Shown here: positions 1-9,860 of the stretch, one piece after another
Layout of the letters: each line of letters opens with the position of its first letter
How positions within the stretch are numbered: the stretch's first letter is position 1
Assembly: GCA_040752115.1 (NCBI GenBank)
Contig: JBFMFB010000017.1
Coordinates: forward strand, 1-49,322
Direction of reading: 5' to 3'
Length of the DNA stretch: 49,322 nt
Source: JBFMFB01 sp040752115
Lineage (GTDB): Bacteria > Pseudomonadota > Gammaproteobacteria > Burkholderiales > Sulfuricellaceae
Position numbers and translations under genes: made by a program
Notes under the pieces: generated by a model
Database searches by the model: none
The model's input: the letters and a program-made list of their open reading frames with translations, nothing else
Told to the model about the DNA's origin: nothing

Positions 1-90
1 ACCATGCCCATCAACACGAATCAGCCAGACAGAAAAGAACTTCGGAGTAGACATATCAACACTGGCAAAGATGATTGAAGAGGGGGAGAT

Positions 91-438
91 TTGACCTCCA
101 TCAACCACGAAATACGGATACCCGAAATTCCCCATTACAGCAAGTTCTTCGGCCGCGACATCCTGCACACGACGCCCGCCGGCGACCGCGCCTTTGTCGG
201 CAATTACCAGACCCTGGGCTACCTCAAGGACGGCAAGCTGGCGCTGCTGCAGCCCAAGCGCAAGACCGGCGTGTTCCGCACCGACGAAAACGGCAAGCCG
301 GTGGCGCCCGAACAGGATCCGGCCCTGCTCCGGGAAGCGGTAGCCCTGTACCAGTCGGCATCGATGCTGTTCAAGAGCGGGCGCTACCGCGACGAGGGGC
401 AACTGCCGCCTGAGCGCCGGAGCGATCCGGCGAATTGA
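91..438 (+). CDS. Hypothetical protein, 115 aa
   Basis: I do not recognise this family. The frame opens after a stop at 76-78 and the likely start is TTG at 91, preceded by a purine-rich ribosome site (agaggggga). The product is hydrophilic, with no signal peptide or membrane segment. It has a basic middle (KRKTGVFRTDENGKP, about residues 56-70) and a short helix-forming stretch near residues 78-95. Codon use is GC-rich like the core genes nearby, which supports it being a real gene. It lies 111 bases before the PA2779-like gene and there is no sign they share a transcript. Function unknown. Confidence 0.6.
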   Translation: MTSINHEIRIPEIPHYSKFFGRDILHTTPAGDRAFVGNYQTLGYLKDGKLALLQPKRKTGVFRTDENGKPVAPEQDPALLREAVALYQSASMLFKSGRYRDEGQLPPERRSDPAN

Positions 439-549
439 AGGGATTTGTAGTTAGCCCGTCAACATTAAAAAAGGTTAACCTTCCCCCACGCCCGTTTTGT
501 GTACCATGCGGGTCTTCAAGACCACCCCGGACACAGTGAAGGAGCAACA

Positions 550-942
550 ATGAACCGACGTTTCATGCGCTTTACCAGCCGCCTTCTGATCGCGGCCACG
601 CTTGCCCTCGGCATGCCGATGCAACCCGCCAATGCTGCCCTGGTCGGCACCGATCAGGCGTCGGCCTCGATGCAATCCGCGAACCGCGACCGTATCCGCG
701 CTTTCCTGGAGCGCGAGGACGTGCGCGTCCGCCTCCAGGCCCAGGGCATCAGCGCCGAGGCGGCCAAAGCCCGAGTGAGCGCCCTGACCGACGAGGATGT
801 TGAGAAGATTGCCGGCAAGCTGGACGAGCTGCCGGCGGGGGGAGACATCCTCGGAGTGCTGCTCACCATTTTCATCGTTCTGCTGATCACGGACATCCTC
901 GGCTTTACCAAGGTATTCAGCTTCACCCGTCCGATCAAATAG
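550..942 (+). CDS. PA2779 family protein
   Basis: A 130-residue exported or membrane protein. The ATG at 550 follows aaggagcaac. An N-terminal signal-like segment (residues about 5-32) ends near AQPANA-type residues (QPANAALVG), suggesting signal peptidase cleavage. A charged helical middle follows (residues 40-95, rich in E/R/A), and then a hydrophobic segment near residues 100-120 (ILGVLLTIFIVLLITDILG) before a short tail ending FTRPIK. This architecture and the immediate neighbour match the PA2779 family, which is found next to PA2778-type peptidases. The molecular role of the pair is not established. The next gene starts three bases after this stop, so the two are probably co-translated. 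Confidence 0.8.
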   Translation: MNRRFMRFTSRLLIAATLALGMPMQPANAALVGTDQASASMQSANRDRIRAFLEREDVRVRLQAQGISAEAAKARVSALTDEDVEKIAGKLDELPAGGDILGVLLTIFIVLLITDILGFTKVFSFTRPIK

Positions 943-944
943 GC

Positions 945-1907
945 GTGACAAAGCCATTCTCCTCCTGCGCCCGCTTCATTGCGGGCGTTTTTTTTCTCGC
1001 CCTGCTCGGCGGCTGCGCCGCGCAGCAGACCCAGGCATTGCTGAAGGAACGCGCCGCGCGCCTGCCGGTGCGGTCCGAGCTGACCGAAACCCCTTTCTTT
1101 CCCCAGGAAACGCACCAGTGCGGCCCGGCTTCCCTGGCCATGGCGTTGAATGCCGCCGGCGCCCGTACCACGCCGCAGGAGCTTGCTGACCTGGTTTACC
1201 TGCCTGGGCGGGAGGGCAGCCTTCAGGTGGAGATGCTCGCCGCCGCGCGGCGCCGCGGCGCATTCGCCTACGAGCTCGAACCCAGGCTGGAGGTCGTGCT
1301 GACCGAAGTCGCCGCGGGCACGCCGGTGGTCGTGCTGCAGAACCTCGCCCTGAGCTGGTATCCGCTGTGGCACTACGCAGTGGTGGTGGGCTACGATCTG
1401 GAGCGGGAGGAGGTCGTGCTGCGCTCGGGGCTGGACCGCAGGCAGGTGCTGCCGCTGTCCACCTTCGAGCATACCTGGCGGCGCAGCGGCTATTGGGCCA
1501 TGGTGGTCCTCCCGCCCGGCAGGATGCCGCGCACCGCGACGGAAAGCGTCTACGTTTCAGCCGCTGTGGCGCTGGAAAGAGCGGGGCCGCCCCGGGCCGC
1601 GCAGGCCGCTTATGAAGCGGCGCTCGAACGCTGGCCGCGCAATCTCTCCGCCCGCATCGGACAGGGCAACACCGCCCATGCGCAGGGCAACCTGGTGGGG
1701 GCAGAAGAAGCCTTCCGCCAGGCCGCGCAGGATCATCCCGATTCGGCGGCAGCGTTCAACAACCTCGCCCACACCCTGGCAGACCAGGGGCGCCATATCG
1801 AGGCGCTGGCCGCAGCACGGCGCGCAGTCGCCATCGGCGGGCCGCTGGAAGCCGCCAGCCGGAAAACGCTGGAGCAGATCGAAGCGAGCGTGGCGGGAAG
1901 AAAGTAA
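945..1907 (+). CDS. PA2778 family C39-like cysteine peptidase lipoprotein with TPR repeats
   Basis: A 320-residue predicted lipoprotein starting at GTG 945, three bases after the PA2779-like stop. The N-terminus has a hydrophobic segment and lipobox LLGGC with C24 as the lipidation site. A papain-like C39-type domain follows: the catalytic Cys is C59 in QCGPASL and the His is H143 in LWHYAVVVGY. From about residue 205 to 310 there are tetratricopeptide-like helices (for example AYEAALERWPRNLSARIGQG and AFNNLAHTLADQGRHIEALA). Family knowledge suggests a peptidase or peptidase-like protein held at the outer or inner membrane, with the TPR part binding a partner. The substrate is unknown. It is probably an operon with the preceding gene. 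Confidence 0.85.
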   Translation: MTKPFSSCARFIAGVFFLALLGGCAAQQTQALLKERAARLPVRSELTETPFFPQETHQCGPASLAMALNAAGARTTPQELADLVYLPGREGSLQVEMLAAARRRGAFAYELEPRLEVVLTEVAAGTPVVVLQNLALSWYPLWHYAVVVGYDLEREEVVLRSGLDRRQVLPLSTFEHTWRRSGYWAMVVLPPGRMPRTATESVYVSAAVALERAGPPRAAQAAYEAALERWPRNLSARIGQGNTAHAQGNLVGAEEAFRQAAQDHPDSAAAFNNLAHTLADQGRHIEALAAARRAVAIGGPLEAASRKTLEQIEASVAGRK

Positions 1908-1946
1908 CGCGAATCACGCTCGTCTGCTATACTGCGCGGCGCGCGC

Positions 1947-1977
1947 AAAAAATAAGGGCTGTGTCGAAACACAGCCC
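1947..1977 (-). terminator. Rho-independent terminator of tRNA-Leu
   Basis: A perfect 9-bp stem (GGGCTGTGT at 1956-1964, ACACAGCCC at 1969-1977) with a CGAA loop. Read on the minus strand it is followed by TTATTTTTT (1955-1947), the U-tract expected of an intrinsic terminator. It lies 44 bases past the tRNA 3' end. On the plus strand there is no T-run, so it fits the tRNA better than the peptidase gene. Confidence 0.75.
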
Positions 1978-2020
1978 TGAAATCAAAAAACCCGGCGCAC
2001 TGCTGCCCCGAACTTGTTGA

Positions 2021-2107
2021 TGGTACCGAGAGTCGGAATCGAACCGACACGGGGTCGCCCCCACTGGATTTTGAGTCCAGCGCGTCTACCAGTTCCGCCA
2101 TCCCGGC
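2021..2107 (-). tRNA. tRNA-Leu (anticodon CAA)
   Basis: An 87-nt class II tRNA read on the minus strand. The acceptor stem GCCGGGA pairs with TCTCGGT (first pair G-U), followed by discriminator A and an encoded CCA. The anticodon stem CTGGA/TCCAG encloses loop CTCAAAA, giving anticodon CAA, which reads UUG. The long variable arm (TGGGGGCGACCCCG region) and the T-loop GGTTCGATTCC are typical of tRNA-Leu. It is divergent from queA. Confidence 0.95.
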
Positions 2108-2124
2108 ACAGGAGGTGGACGCGC

Positions 2125-2153
2125 ATTATCGTTCAAAATGTTTTTTTCGGCAA
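2125..2153 (-). promoter_or_regulatory. Sigma70-type promoter for tRNA-Leu
   Basis: On the minus strand, TTGCCG (2153-2148) and GATAAT (2130-2125) are separated by 17 bases and sit about 17 bases before the mature 5' end. The region between the -10 and the tRNA is GC-rich (GCGCGTCC), like the discriminators of stringently controlled stable-RNA promoters. This is a sequence match only. Confidence 0.55.
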
Positions 2154-2175
2154 GCCTTCCCAAACTCCCCAAGCC

Positions 2176-3203
2176 ATGCGCACCAGCGATTTCGATTTCG
2201 AGCTCCCCGAGGAGCTGATCGCCCAGTTCCCCGCCCCAGAGCGGCGCATGAGCCGGCTGCTCCATCTCGACGGCGCCAGCGGCGCCTTGGCGGATGCGAG
2301 CTTCAGCGACCTGCCGCGCCATTTCCGGCCGGGGGACGTGCTGGTGTTCAACGACACCCGGGTGATCAAGGCGCGGCTGTTCGGAGTGAAGGACAGCGGC
2401 GGCAGGGTGGAGGCGCTGGTGGAGCGGGTGCTCGACGACCATCATGCGCTGGCGCAGGTGCGCGCCAGCCATGCGCCCAGGCCCGGCTCGCGCCTCACGT
2501 TCGCCGGCGCCATTGCCGCGACGGTGCTGGAACGGCAGGGGGAGTTCTACAAGCTGCGCTTCGAGGCGGAAGAGTCGGTGCTGGAGCTGCTGGAAAAGCA
2601 TGGCCGCCTGCCGCTCCCCCCCTACATTACTCATGCGCCGGGCGAAGCCGACGAAACCCGCTACCAGACTGTTTACGCGCGCGAGCCCGGCGCGGTGGCC
2701 GCCCCGACGGCGGGGCTGCACTTCGACCAGGCAATGCTGGCGGAACTGGAAAAACTCGGCGTGCGCACCGCCTTCGTCACGCTGCACGTGGGCGCGGGCA
2801 CCTTCCAGCCGGTGCGGGTGGAAAACGTTGCGGAGCATAGGATGCATCGCGAGTGGTATCATGTGCCGCGCCAGACGGTCGAGGCCGTCCGTGCGGCCAA
2901 AGCCGAAGGCGGGCGCGTCACGGCGGTGGGCACCACCAGCCTGCGCGCCTTGGAAGCCGCCGCGGCGGGGGGCGAACTGCAGCCAGGTTACGGCGAGACG
3001 GACATCTTCATCACCCCCGGCTACCAGTTCCGGGTGGTGGAGCGCCTCCTGACCAACTTCCACCTGCCCCGCTCCACGTTGCTGATGCTGGTTTCCGCCT
3101 TCGGCGGCATGGAGAACGTGCGCCGCGCCTATCGCCATGCGGTGGAAAACCGCTACCGCTTCTTCAGCTACGGCGATGCCATGCTGATCGAAAGACAACA
3201 CCG

Positions 3204-3207
<4 letters not shown>
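2176..3207 (+). CDS. queA: S-adenosylmethionine:tRNA ribosyltransferase-isomerase QueA
   Basis: A 343-residue cytoplasmic enzyme that transfers and isomerises the ribosyl part of S-adenosylmethionine onto 7-aminomethyl-7-deazaguanine at tRNA position 34, giving epoxyqueuosine. The start ATG 2176 gives the family N-terminus (MRTSDFDFELPEELIAQ). Family signatures are present: FNDTRVIKARL near residue 56, PTAGLHFD near residue 177, HVGAGTFQPV near residue 203 and GTTSLRALE near residue 252. Length matches the family (about 340-360). The stop overlaps the tgt start by four bases (ATGA at 3204-3207), so the two queuosine genes are translationally coupled. Confidence 0.97.
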
Positions 3208-4318
<1,111 letters not shown>

Positions 4319-4328
<10 letters not shown>

Positions 4329-5077
4329 TCGTGAGAGCACCAAAACTGAGCCTTAACGCCACGTCCGCAAATGCGTTGTTTGCTCAGTTGAGCGCAATTG
4401 ACATTACGGTACCCCTAATCACCGAGGGAAGGACTTCACAGCACCGCGAGCAATACATGATGGCTCGCTTTCTGGCCACAGCAGCGAAAATCGGAAAAAT
4501 CGGCTTCCCTTTGAACCTCATGCATGGCGACAAGCCAGACTTCGTTCTTACTACTGCCGGAATTGAGGTCGGAGTCGAGTGCGTCGAAGCAGTGCCGGAA
4601 GAGTGGTATGCGATTGAAGCCCTTCGTGAGCGGCACTATCCCAATGCGCTGAACTTCGGTCAGATTTATCACCCAACCGAGCGAATCTTCGATAAGCAAA
4701 CAAAGATCGACATTGCAAGTGGCAAGCATTTAGGCTCAACTTGGGTAGGAAGCATGCCCAAGCTGCAATGGGTAGCAGCCATGGAGCATTTCATCGGCCT
4801 TAAGACTGACAAATTGCGCTCCGGCAACTACTCGTCGCACGGCACGATGTGGCTAATCATTCAAGACGAATGGCGTGTCCCGCTTTATCGTCCACAAGAA
4901 GTTCAAGAAGCTGCCTTGGAATGCATGTTTCGCATTGACCATCTTCTTAGCCCACCATGCTTCCGCGCAATCTTCATCTGCTCTGGTAATTTGCTTTTGT
5001 GCATTGAGAACGGACAACTCGAAGTCGCAGAAATTCATGACCTATGGCGAGACCGCGACAATAGAGCCGAGTCTTGA
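4319..5077 (+). CDS. Orphan hypothetical protein, possibly PD-(D/E)XK nuclease-like
   Basis: A 252-residue protein that I do not recognise. The base composition is visibly lower in GC than its neighbours and codon use differs, which suggests acquisition by transfer. It begins inside the last ten bases of tgt if ATG 4319 is the start; Met-Met at residues 47-48 is an alternative. Around residues 72-93 there is KPDFVLTTAGIEVGVECVEA. The spacing of D, E and a following E or K resembles the core of PD-(D/E)XK nucleases, but no diagnostic lysine is clear. No signal peptide or membrane helix. The C-terminal half is rich in W and H. Treat the nuclease idea as weak inference. Confidence 0.6.
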
Positions 5078-5100
5078 AAAACAGCGTCGGTGTCATGTCA

Positions 5101-5710
5101 AAAACAAGAGTGTGCGCTTCGCGTGGTTACTTGGATTGCCGGGGGCAGCCCGGCGGCTGGTATCTTTCTTTTGCTTGCCCAAAAGAAAGATACCAAAGAA
5201 AAGGGCACCCCCTGCGCCGCCCTTCGGGTACCTTCGGCTTGACGGGCAAATTGGGCGGCTGCGCAACTCGCCCTGGCAGCCCGCACAAAACGCGGGCTGC
5301 TGCGGAGCTCGAACAATGCTCGCCTTTTTCCCAAATTTGCCCGTCAATCCTCAGCGGCGCAGAAGGGGGAATCCTCCGCCAAATAGGCAGCGCTTCAAGC
5401 TCTCGACAGAAAATCATTGCCTCAGTAAAGCGTAGTCGCACTAGTTGCTTTGCGACGCCTATCCCCCTTGGTCCGCCGCCGAGTAGCGCAGACGAGCCGG
5501 GGGAAATCGGCGAGCACTGTCTGAGCTCCGCGCGGCGAAGAATGCGCAGCATACTTCGGCGCAAGGGCGAGTTGCGCAGCCGCCCGGCTTGGCGAGCAGC
5601 GCAGGGAACCCCGAAGGGGCGGCGGATGGGGGCGGCCTTTCTTTGGTTACTTTCTTTGGCCGTTCAAAGAAAGTAACCAGCCGCCGGGCTGCCCCCGGCA
5701 ATCAATCACC
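5101..5710. repeat. Long intergenic dispersed repeat with two hairpins
   Basis: No credible gene lies between 5078 and 5848. The stretch holds a perfect hairpin at 5159-5194 (15-bp stem GGTATCTTTCTTTTG, 6-nt loop), another at 5645-5678 (14-bp stem GGTTACTTTCTTTG, 6-nt loop), and a 72-base block at 5253-5324 that recurs at 49240-49311 with one mismatch. The two hairpins face each other like ends of one element, and both flanks carry the motif GCCGGGGGCAGCCCGGCGG or its complement (5138-5157 and 5680-5700). Open frames through here have no ribosome sites and are not called. Confidence 0.8.
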
Positions 5711-5805
5711 CCTGCACGAAGCGCACACCGCGCCCATCTGCTCTACATGGGCTACCGCTCTGCCGTTCATTCACGCAAGAGTTTAGGCAGTCGGCAGCCT
5801 CATCA

Positions 5806-5814
5806 TGCTAAAAT
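5806..5814 (+). promoter_or_regulatory. Possible extended -10 promoter of yajC-secDF
   Basis: TGC-TAAAAT at 5806-5814 fits an extended -10 element 35 bases before the yajC start. There is no good -35 hexamer. Sequence match only. Confidence 0.35.
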
Positions 5815-5848
5815 GGCGGCTTTTTCATAGCAACGTGGAGTATTTATC

Positions 5849-6172
5849 GTGCTGATCAGCAACGCCTACGCCGCCGCGCCGGCGGCCAGCGGTACCGACC
5901 AACTGATGGGTTTCCTTCCGCTCATCGTCATTTTTGTCCTGTTCTTCTTCATGATCATCCGCCCGCAGATGAAGCGCGCCAAAGAGCAGCGCGAGATGCT
6001 GGCCAACCTGCAGAAAGGCGACGAGATCATCACCACTGGCGGTGCGCTCGGCAAGATCACCAAAGTGGGCGAAAACTTCGTTAGCGTGGAAATCGCCGAC
6101 AACGTGGTGATTCAGGTGCAGAAACAGGCCATTCACTCCCTGGTGCCGAAGGGCACGATCAAAAGCATCTAG
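5849..6172 (+). CDS. yajC: Preprotein translocase subunit YajC
   Basis: A 107-residue single-pass inner-membrane protein of the SecDF-YajC accessory complex of the Sec translocon. It starts at GTG 5849 after a gtggag site. Residues about 20-41 form the membrane helix (LMGFLPLIVIFVLFFFMIIRP), followed by the family signature RPQMKRAKEQREMLANLQKG and a small cytosolic beta domain (GDEIITTGGALGKI). Length and position directly before secD are typical. It is probably the first gene of yajC-secD-secF. Confidence 0.96.
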   Translation: MLISNAYAAAPAASGTDQLMGFLPLIVIFVLFFFMIIRPQMKRAKEQREMLANLQKGDEIITTGGALGKITKVGENFVSVEIADNVVIQVQKQAIHSLVPKGTIKSI

Positions 6173-6232
6173 GTGAAGAGTGAGGGGGGAGGAGACCCCC
6201 CTCTGCGCCTCACGCTTCACGGAGTCTGTCGA

Positions 6233-8047
6233 ATGAACCGTTACCCACTGTGGAAATATGTCGTCATCGCCGTCGCGCTGCTGCTCGGCCTGCTCTACAC
6301 CCTGCCCAACTTTTTCGCTGAGGTGCCGGCGGTGCAGATCTCTTCCGCCAAGGCCGCGGTCAAGGTGGACCAGGCCCTGCTGGCGCAGGTCGAAGGCGTA
6401 CTGCGTCAGGGGCAGATCAACTTCCAGGGCGTAGCGCTCGAGCCGAGCGGGATCAAGGTGCGCTTTGCCGATACCGATACCCAGCTCAAGGCCAAGGACC
6501 TGATCCAGTCGCGGCTCGGCGCCAACTACGTGGTGGCGCTCAACCTGCTGTCCAGTTCACCGCGGTGGCTGTCCTCGATCGGCGCGCTGCCAATGTATCT
6601 CGGCCTGGATTTGCGCGGCGGCGTGCATTTCCTGCTGCAAGTGGACATGAAGGCCGCCCTCGACAAGACGCTGGAGCGCTACACCGGCGACATCCGCAGC
6701 ATCCTGCGCGAGAAAAAAATTGCCTACGCCGGCATCGCGCGCAAGGGAGATGCGATCGAAATCAAGCTCCGCGACACTGATGCCCGCGGCAAGGCAACGG
6801 CGGAACTGCAGAAGAGCGCGCCCGATCTGCTGCTCAAGGAAAGCGAGGAAGGGGGCGAGTTCAGGCTGACTGCCACCCTGAACCAGCAGGCACAGAAGCG
6901 CATCCAGGAATATGCCCTGCAGCAGAACATCACCACGCTGCGCAACCGCGTCAACGAGCTCGGCGTGGCCGAGCCGATCATCCAGCAGCACGGCGAAGAC
7001 CGGGTCGTGGTGCAGTTGCCCGGCGTGCAGGACACCGCCAAGGCGAAAGAGATCCTGGGCCGTACCGCCACCCTGGAAATCCGCATGGTGGACGAGGAGC
7101 ACGATGTCGGCACGGCGATTCAGGGCCAGGTGCCGTTCGGAACCGAGCTTTACAACGAGCGCAAAGGCGCGCCGATTCTGGTGAAGAAGAGCGTGGTGCT
7201 GACCGGCGAATACATCAGCGACGCGGCCCCCGGTTTCGACAACCAGACCAACGAATCGGTCGTGCACATCACCCTGGACGGGCGCGGCGCGCGCATCTTC
7301 AAGCAGGTCACTCGCGAGAACGTGGGCAAGCGCATGGCCATCCTGCTGATCGAAAAAGGCCAGGCCGAGGTCATCACCGCCCCGGTGATCCGCGAGGAAA
7401 TCGGCGGCGGCCGGGTGCAGATCAGCGGCCAGATGACCACCCAGGAAGCCAACGACATCGCCCTGCTGCTGCGCGCCGGCGCACTGGCGGCGCCGATGGA
7501 CATCGTCGAGGAGCGCACCGTCGGGCCCAGCATGGGTGCGGAAAACATCGCCAAGGGCTTCAATTCCAACATCATGGGCTTCATCGCCATCGCCGCGTTC
7601 ATGATCATGTATTACCGCTTCTTCGGCCTGATCTCCACCGTGGCGCTGGCGGTCAACGTGCTGCTGCTGGTCGGCCTGCTGTCCGTGATGCAGGCGACCC
7701 TGACCCTGCCCGGCATGGCCGGCATCGCGCTCACCGTCGGCATGGCGATCGACGCCAACGTGCTGATCAACGAACGCATCCGCGAGGAACTGCGCGCCGG
7801 CAACTCGCCCCAGGCGGCGATTCACGCCGGTTACGACCGCGCCTTCGACACCATCCTGGACTCCAACATCACCACCCTGATCGCCGGCTTCGCCCTGTTC
7901 TGGCTGGGCTCCGGTCCGGTGCGCGGCTTCGCGGTGGTGCTGTGCCTGGGCATCCTGACTTCGATCTTCAGCGCGGTGGTGGTATCGCGCGGCATCGTCA
8001 ACCTGACCTACGGCCGCAAAGCAAGGCTGGAGAAGGTTTCGATCTAA
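6233..8047 (+). CDS. secD: Protein translocase subunit SecD
   Basis: A 604-residue RND-type membrane protein that uses the proton gradient to help release exported proteins on the periplasmic side. ATG 6233 gives MNRYPLWKYVV, with membrane helix 1 at about residues 8-26. A large periplasmic domain follows (to about residue 440), including LGLDLRGGVHFLLQVDM near residues 122-138. The last five helices start near residue 445 and contain the conserved TVGMAIDANVLINERIREE region with its Asp-Ala-Asn charge relay. Length is close to the usual 600-620. Downstream is a 181-base spacer with palindromic repeats before secF. Confidence 0.97.
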   Translation: MNRYPLWKYVVIAVALLLGLLYTLPNFFAEVPAVQISSAKAAVKVDQALLAQVEGVLRQGQINFQGVALEPSGIKVRFADTDTQLKAKDLIQSRLGANYVVALNLLSSSPRWLSSIGALPMYLGLDLRGGVHFLLQVDMKAALDKTLERYTGDIRSILREKKIAYAGIARKGDAIEIKLRDTDARGKATAELQKSAPDLLLKESEEGGEFRLTATLNQQAQKRIQEYALQQNITTLRNRVNELGVAEPIIQQHGEDRVVVQLPGVQDTAKAKEILGRTATLEIRMVDEEHDVGTAIQGQVPFGTELYNERKGAPILVKKSVVLTGEYISDAAPGFDNQTNESVVHITLDGRGARIFKQVTRENVGKRMAILLIEKGQAEVITAPVIREEIGGGRVQISGQMTTQEANDIALLLRAGALAAPMDIVEERTVGPSMGAENIAKGFNSNIMGFIAIAAFMIMYYRFFGLISTVALAVNVLLLVGLLSVMQATLTLPGMAGIALTVGMAIDANVLINERIREELRAGNSPQAAIHAGYDRAFDTILDSNITTLIAGFALFWLGSGPVRGFAVVLCLGILTSIFSAVVVSRGIVNLTYGRKARLEKVSI

Positions 8048-8130
8048 ACAGGCGCCTTTCACGGCGTTGTTTGCCGGGCTAGTCGAATGGCTAGTGGATT
8101 CATCAGGGTTGGGGAGAGGGCCTGATGTAG

Positions 8131-8203
8131 GGTGGGTTAGCGAAGCGTAACCCACCAAACGGTAGCATGATGGCGGGTTACGCGGCTGCGCCGCTAACCC
8201 GCC
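8131..8203. repeat. Paired GGGTTAGCG-type palindromes between secD and secF
   Basis: Two imperfect palindromes: 8131-8156 (GGTGGGTTAGCG / GCGTAACCCACC) and 8172-8203 (GGCGGGTTACGCGGC / GCCGCTAACCCGCC). They are flanked by TAGG and CCTACG. A third copy of the second form lies at 9833-9860. This resembles the short palindromic repeats scattered in many proteobacterial genomes. It could affect the secD-secF ratio through RNA structure, but that is inference. Confidence 0.75.
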
Positions 8204-8228
8204 CTACGGTTCTTTAAGGAAAACAAAC

Positions 8229-9164
8229 ATGCTGGAATTTTTCAATATCAAGCGCGACATCCCGTTCATGAGCTATGCGCGGGTGACCACCTTCATCTCA
8301 CTGCTGACGTTCATCCTGGCGGTGGCGGCGCTCGCGACCAAGGGGCTGAATCTGGGGGTGGACTTCACCGGCGGCACGGTGATGGAAGTGAGCTATCCCA
8401 AGCCCGCCGACGTGCACGGCATCCGCGAAACGCTGGCGAAGATCGGCTTGACCGAGGCCTCGGTGCAAAACTTCGGCACCGCGCGCGACGTGTTGATCCG
8501 GCTTCCGGTCAAACAGGGCGTAACCAGCGCGAAACTGTCCGAACAGGTATTCCAGGCACTGCAAACAGCAGACAGCTCGGCCAAGCTGCAGCGGGTCGAA
8601 TTCGTCGGCCCGCAGGTCGGCAAGGAGCTCTATGAAAACGGCGCATTGGCCCTCCTGGTGGTGTGCCTGGGCATCATGGCCTACCTCGCGATGCGGTTCG
8701 AGTGGCGCTTCTCGGTGGCCGCCATCATCGCCAACATGCACGACGTGATCATCATCCTCGGCTGTTTCGCCTTCTTCCAGTGGGAATTCTCGCTCACCGT
8801 GCTGGCCGGCGTGCTCGCCATCCTCGGCTACTCGGTCAACGAGTCGGTGGTAGTGTTCGACCGGATCCGCGAGAACTTCCGCAAGATGCGGAAAGCTTCG
8901 GTGCCGGAAATCATCGACAACGCCATCACCCGCACCATGTCCCGCACCATCATCACCCACTCGATGACGCAGCTGATGGTGCTCTCCATGCTGTTCTTCG
9001 GCGGCGAGGCGCTGTTCTATTTCGCCCTCGCCCTCACCATCGGCATCGTCTTCGGCATCTATTCCTCGGTGCTGGTGGCGAGCCCGATCGTGATGTGGCT
9101 GGGCGTATCACGCGAGGATTTCATCAAGCCCGAGAAAAAGGAAGCGGCCGAAGCGGCGCCCTGA
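8229..9164 (+). CDS. secF: Protein translocase subunit SecF
   Basis: A 311-residue partner of SecD in the inner membrane. Helix 1 is at about residues 17-36, followed by the family motif NLGVDFTGGTVMEVSYPK (residues 41-58). The five-helix C-terminal half begins near residue 138 and includes LAILGYSVNESVVVFDRIREN. The ATG at 8229 follows a ttaaggaaaac site. Length matches the family (about 300-320). The C-terminal tail is charged (KPEKKEAAEAAP). The DedA gene follows after 21 bases. Confidence 0.97.
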   Translation: MLEFFNIKRDIPFMSYARVTTFISLLTFILAVAALATKGLNLGVDFTGGTVMEVSYPKPADVHGIRETLAKIGLTEASVQNFGTARDVLIRLPVKQGVTSAKLSEQVFQALQTADSSAKLQRVEFVGPQVGKELYENGALALLVVCLGIMAYLAMRFEWRFSVAAIIANMHDVIIILGCFAFFQWEFSLTVLAGVLAILGYSVNESVVVFDRIRENFRKMRKASVPEIIDNAITRTMSRTIITHSMTQLMVLSMLFFGGEALFYFALALTIGIVFGIYSSVLVASPIVMWLGVSREDFIKPEKKEAAEAAP

Positions 9165-9185
9165 CGCGCGGCCGGCGCACTCTGC

Positions 9186-9824
9186 ATGACCGCCCTTCTC
9201 ATCCTCTCCCACCTCGATCAGCACCTGATCGAGCTGATCCGCAACTACGGGACCTGGATTTACCTCATCCTGTTCCTGATCATTTTCTGCGAGACCGGGC
9301 TGGTAGTCGCGCCGTTCCTGCCCGGCGACTCGCTGCTGTTCGTGGCCGGCGCCGTGGCGGCCAGCGGCGGCATGGATATCGGCGTACTGGTGGCACTGCT
9401 GATCGTGGCCGCGGTGCTGGGCGACACGCTCAATTACGGCATCGGCCATTACCTCGGGCCGAAGGTGTTCCACTACGAGGACTCGCGCTTCTTCCGCAAG
9501 GCCCATCTCGAAAAGGCCCACCGCTTCTATGAGAAGCATGGCGGCAAGACCATCATCATCGCGCGCTTCGTACCGATCATCCGTACCTTCGGCCCGTTCG
9601 TCGCCGGCATCGGCCGCATGAATTACGGACGCTTCGTCAGCTACAACATAATCGGCGGCGTCGCCTGGATTCTGTCTTTCGTCCTCGGCGGCTACTACTT
9701 CGGCAATCTGCCGATCGTGAAAAACAACCTGACACTGATCATCCTGCTCATCATCGCGATCTCCCTGATGCCGGGCATCATCGGCTACCTGAAATCGCGC
9801 CGGGTCAAAGCGGCGGGGAAATAG
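9186..9824 (+). CDS. DedA family inner-membrane protein
   Basis: A 212-residue polytopic membrane protein of the DedA/SNARE-associated family, members of which act in undecaprenyl-phosphate or phospholipid recycling. Signatures are visible: FCETGLVVAPFLPGDSLLFV (about residues 37-56), with the reentrant-loop acidic residue E38 and Asp of PGDS, and ARFVPIIRTFGPFVAGIGRM (about residues 125-144), with its conserved arginines. The C-terminus is basic. It is 21 bases after secF and could be co-transcribed, but its function is independent of Sec. Confidence 0.92.
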   Translation: MTALLILSHLDQHLIELIRNYGTWIYLILFLIIFCETGLVVAPFLPGDSLLFVAGAVAASGGMDIGVLVALLIVAAVLGDTLNYGIGHYLGPKVFHYEDSRFFRKAHLEKAHRFYEKHGGKTIIIARFVPIIRTFGPFVAGIGRMNYGRFVSYNIIGGVAWILSFVLGGYYFGNLPIVKNNLTLIILLIIAISLMPGIIGYLKSRRVKAAGK

Positions 9825-9832
9825 AAACATCC

Positions 9833-9860
9833 GGCGGGTTACGCCTGCGTCTAACCCGCC
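9833..9860. repeat. GGCGGGTTACGC palindromic repeat
   Basis: GGCGGGTTACGCC ... CTAACCCGCC, the same family as the second palindrome at 8172-8203, here between the converging dedA and MFS genes. It could also serve as a bidirectional terminator-like hairpin, but there is no T-run. Confidence 0.65.

Noticed and set aside
4..78. A 24-codon open frame at the window start (MPINTNQPDRKE...)
   Set aside because: Open from the window edge, so it could be the end of a gene to the left, but nothing in it is recognisable.
1956..1977. The hairpin after the peptidase gene as a plus-strand terminator
   Set aside because: No T-run follows on the plus strand; the T-run is on the minus side, after the tRNA.
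5093..5701. Several frames of 60-200 codons within the long repeat
   Set aside because: They run through hairpins and repeated DNA, lack ribosome sites and overlap on both strands.
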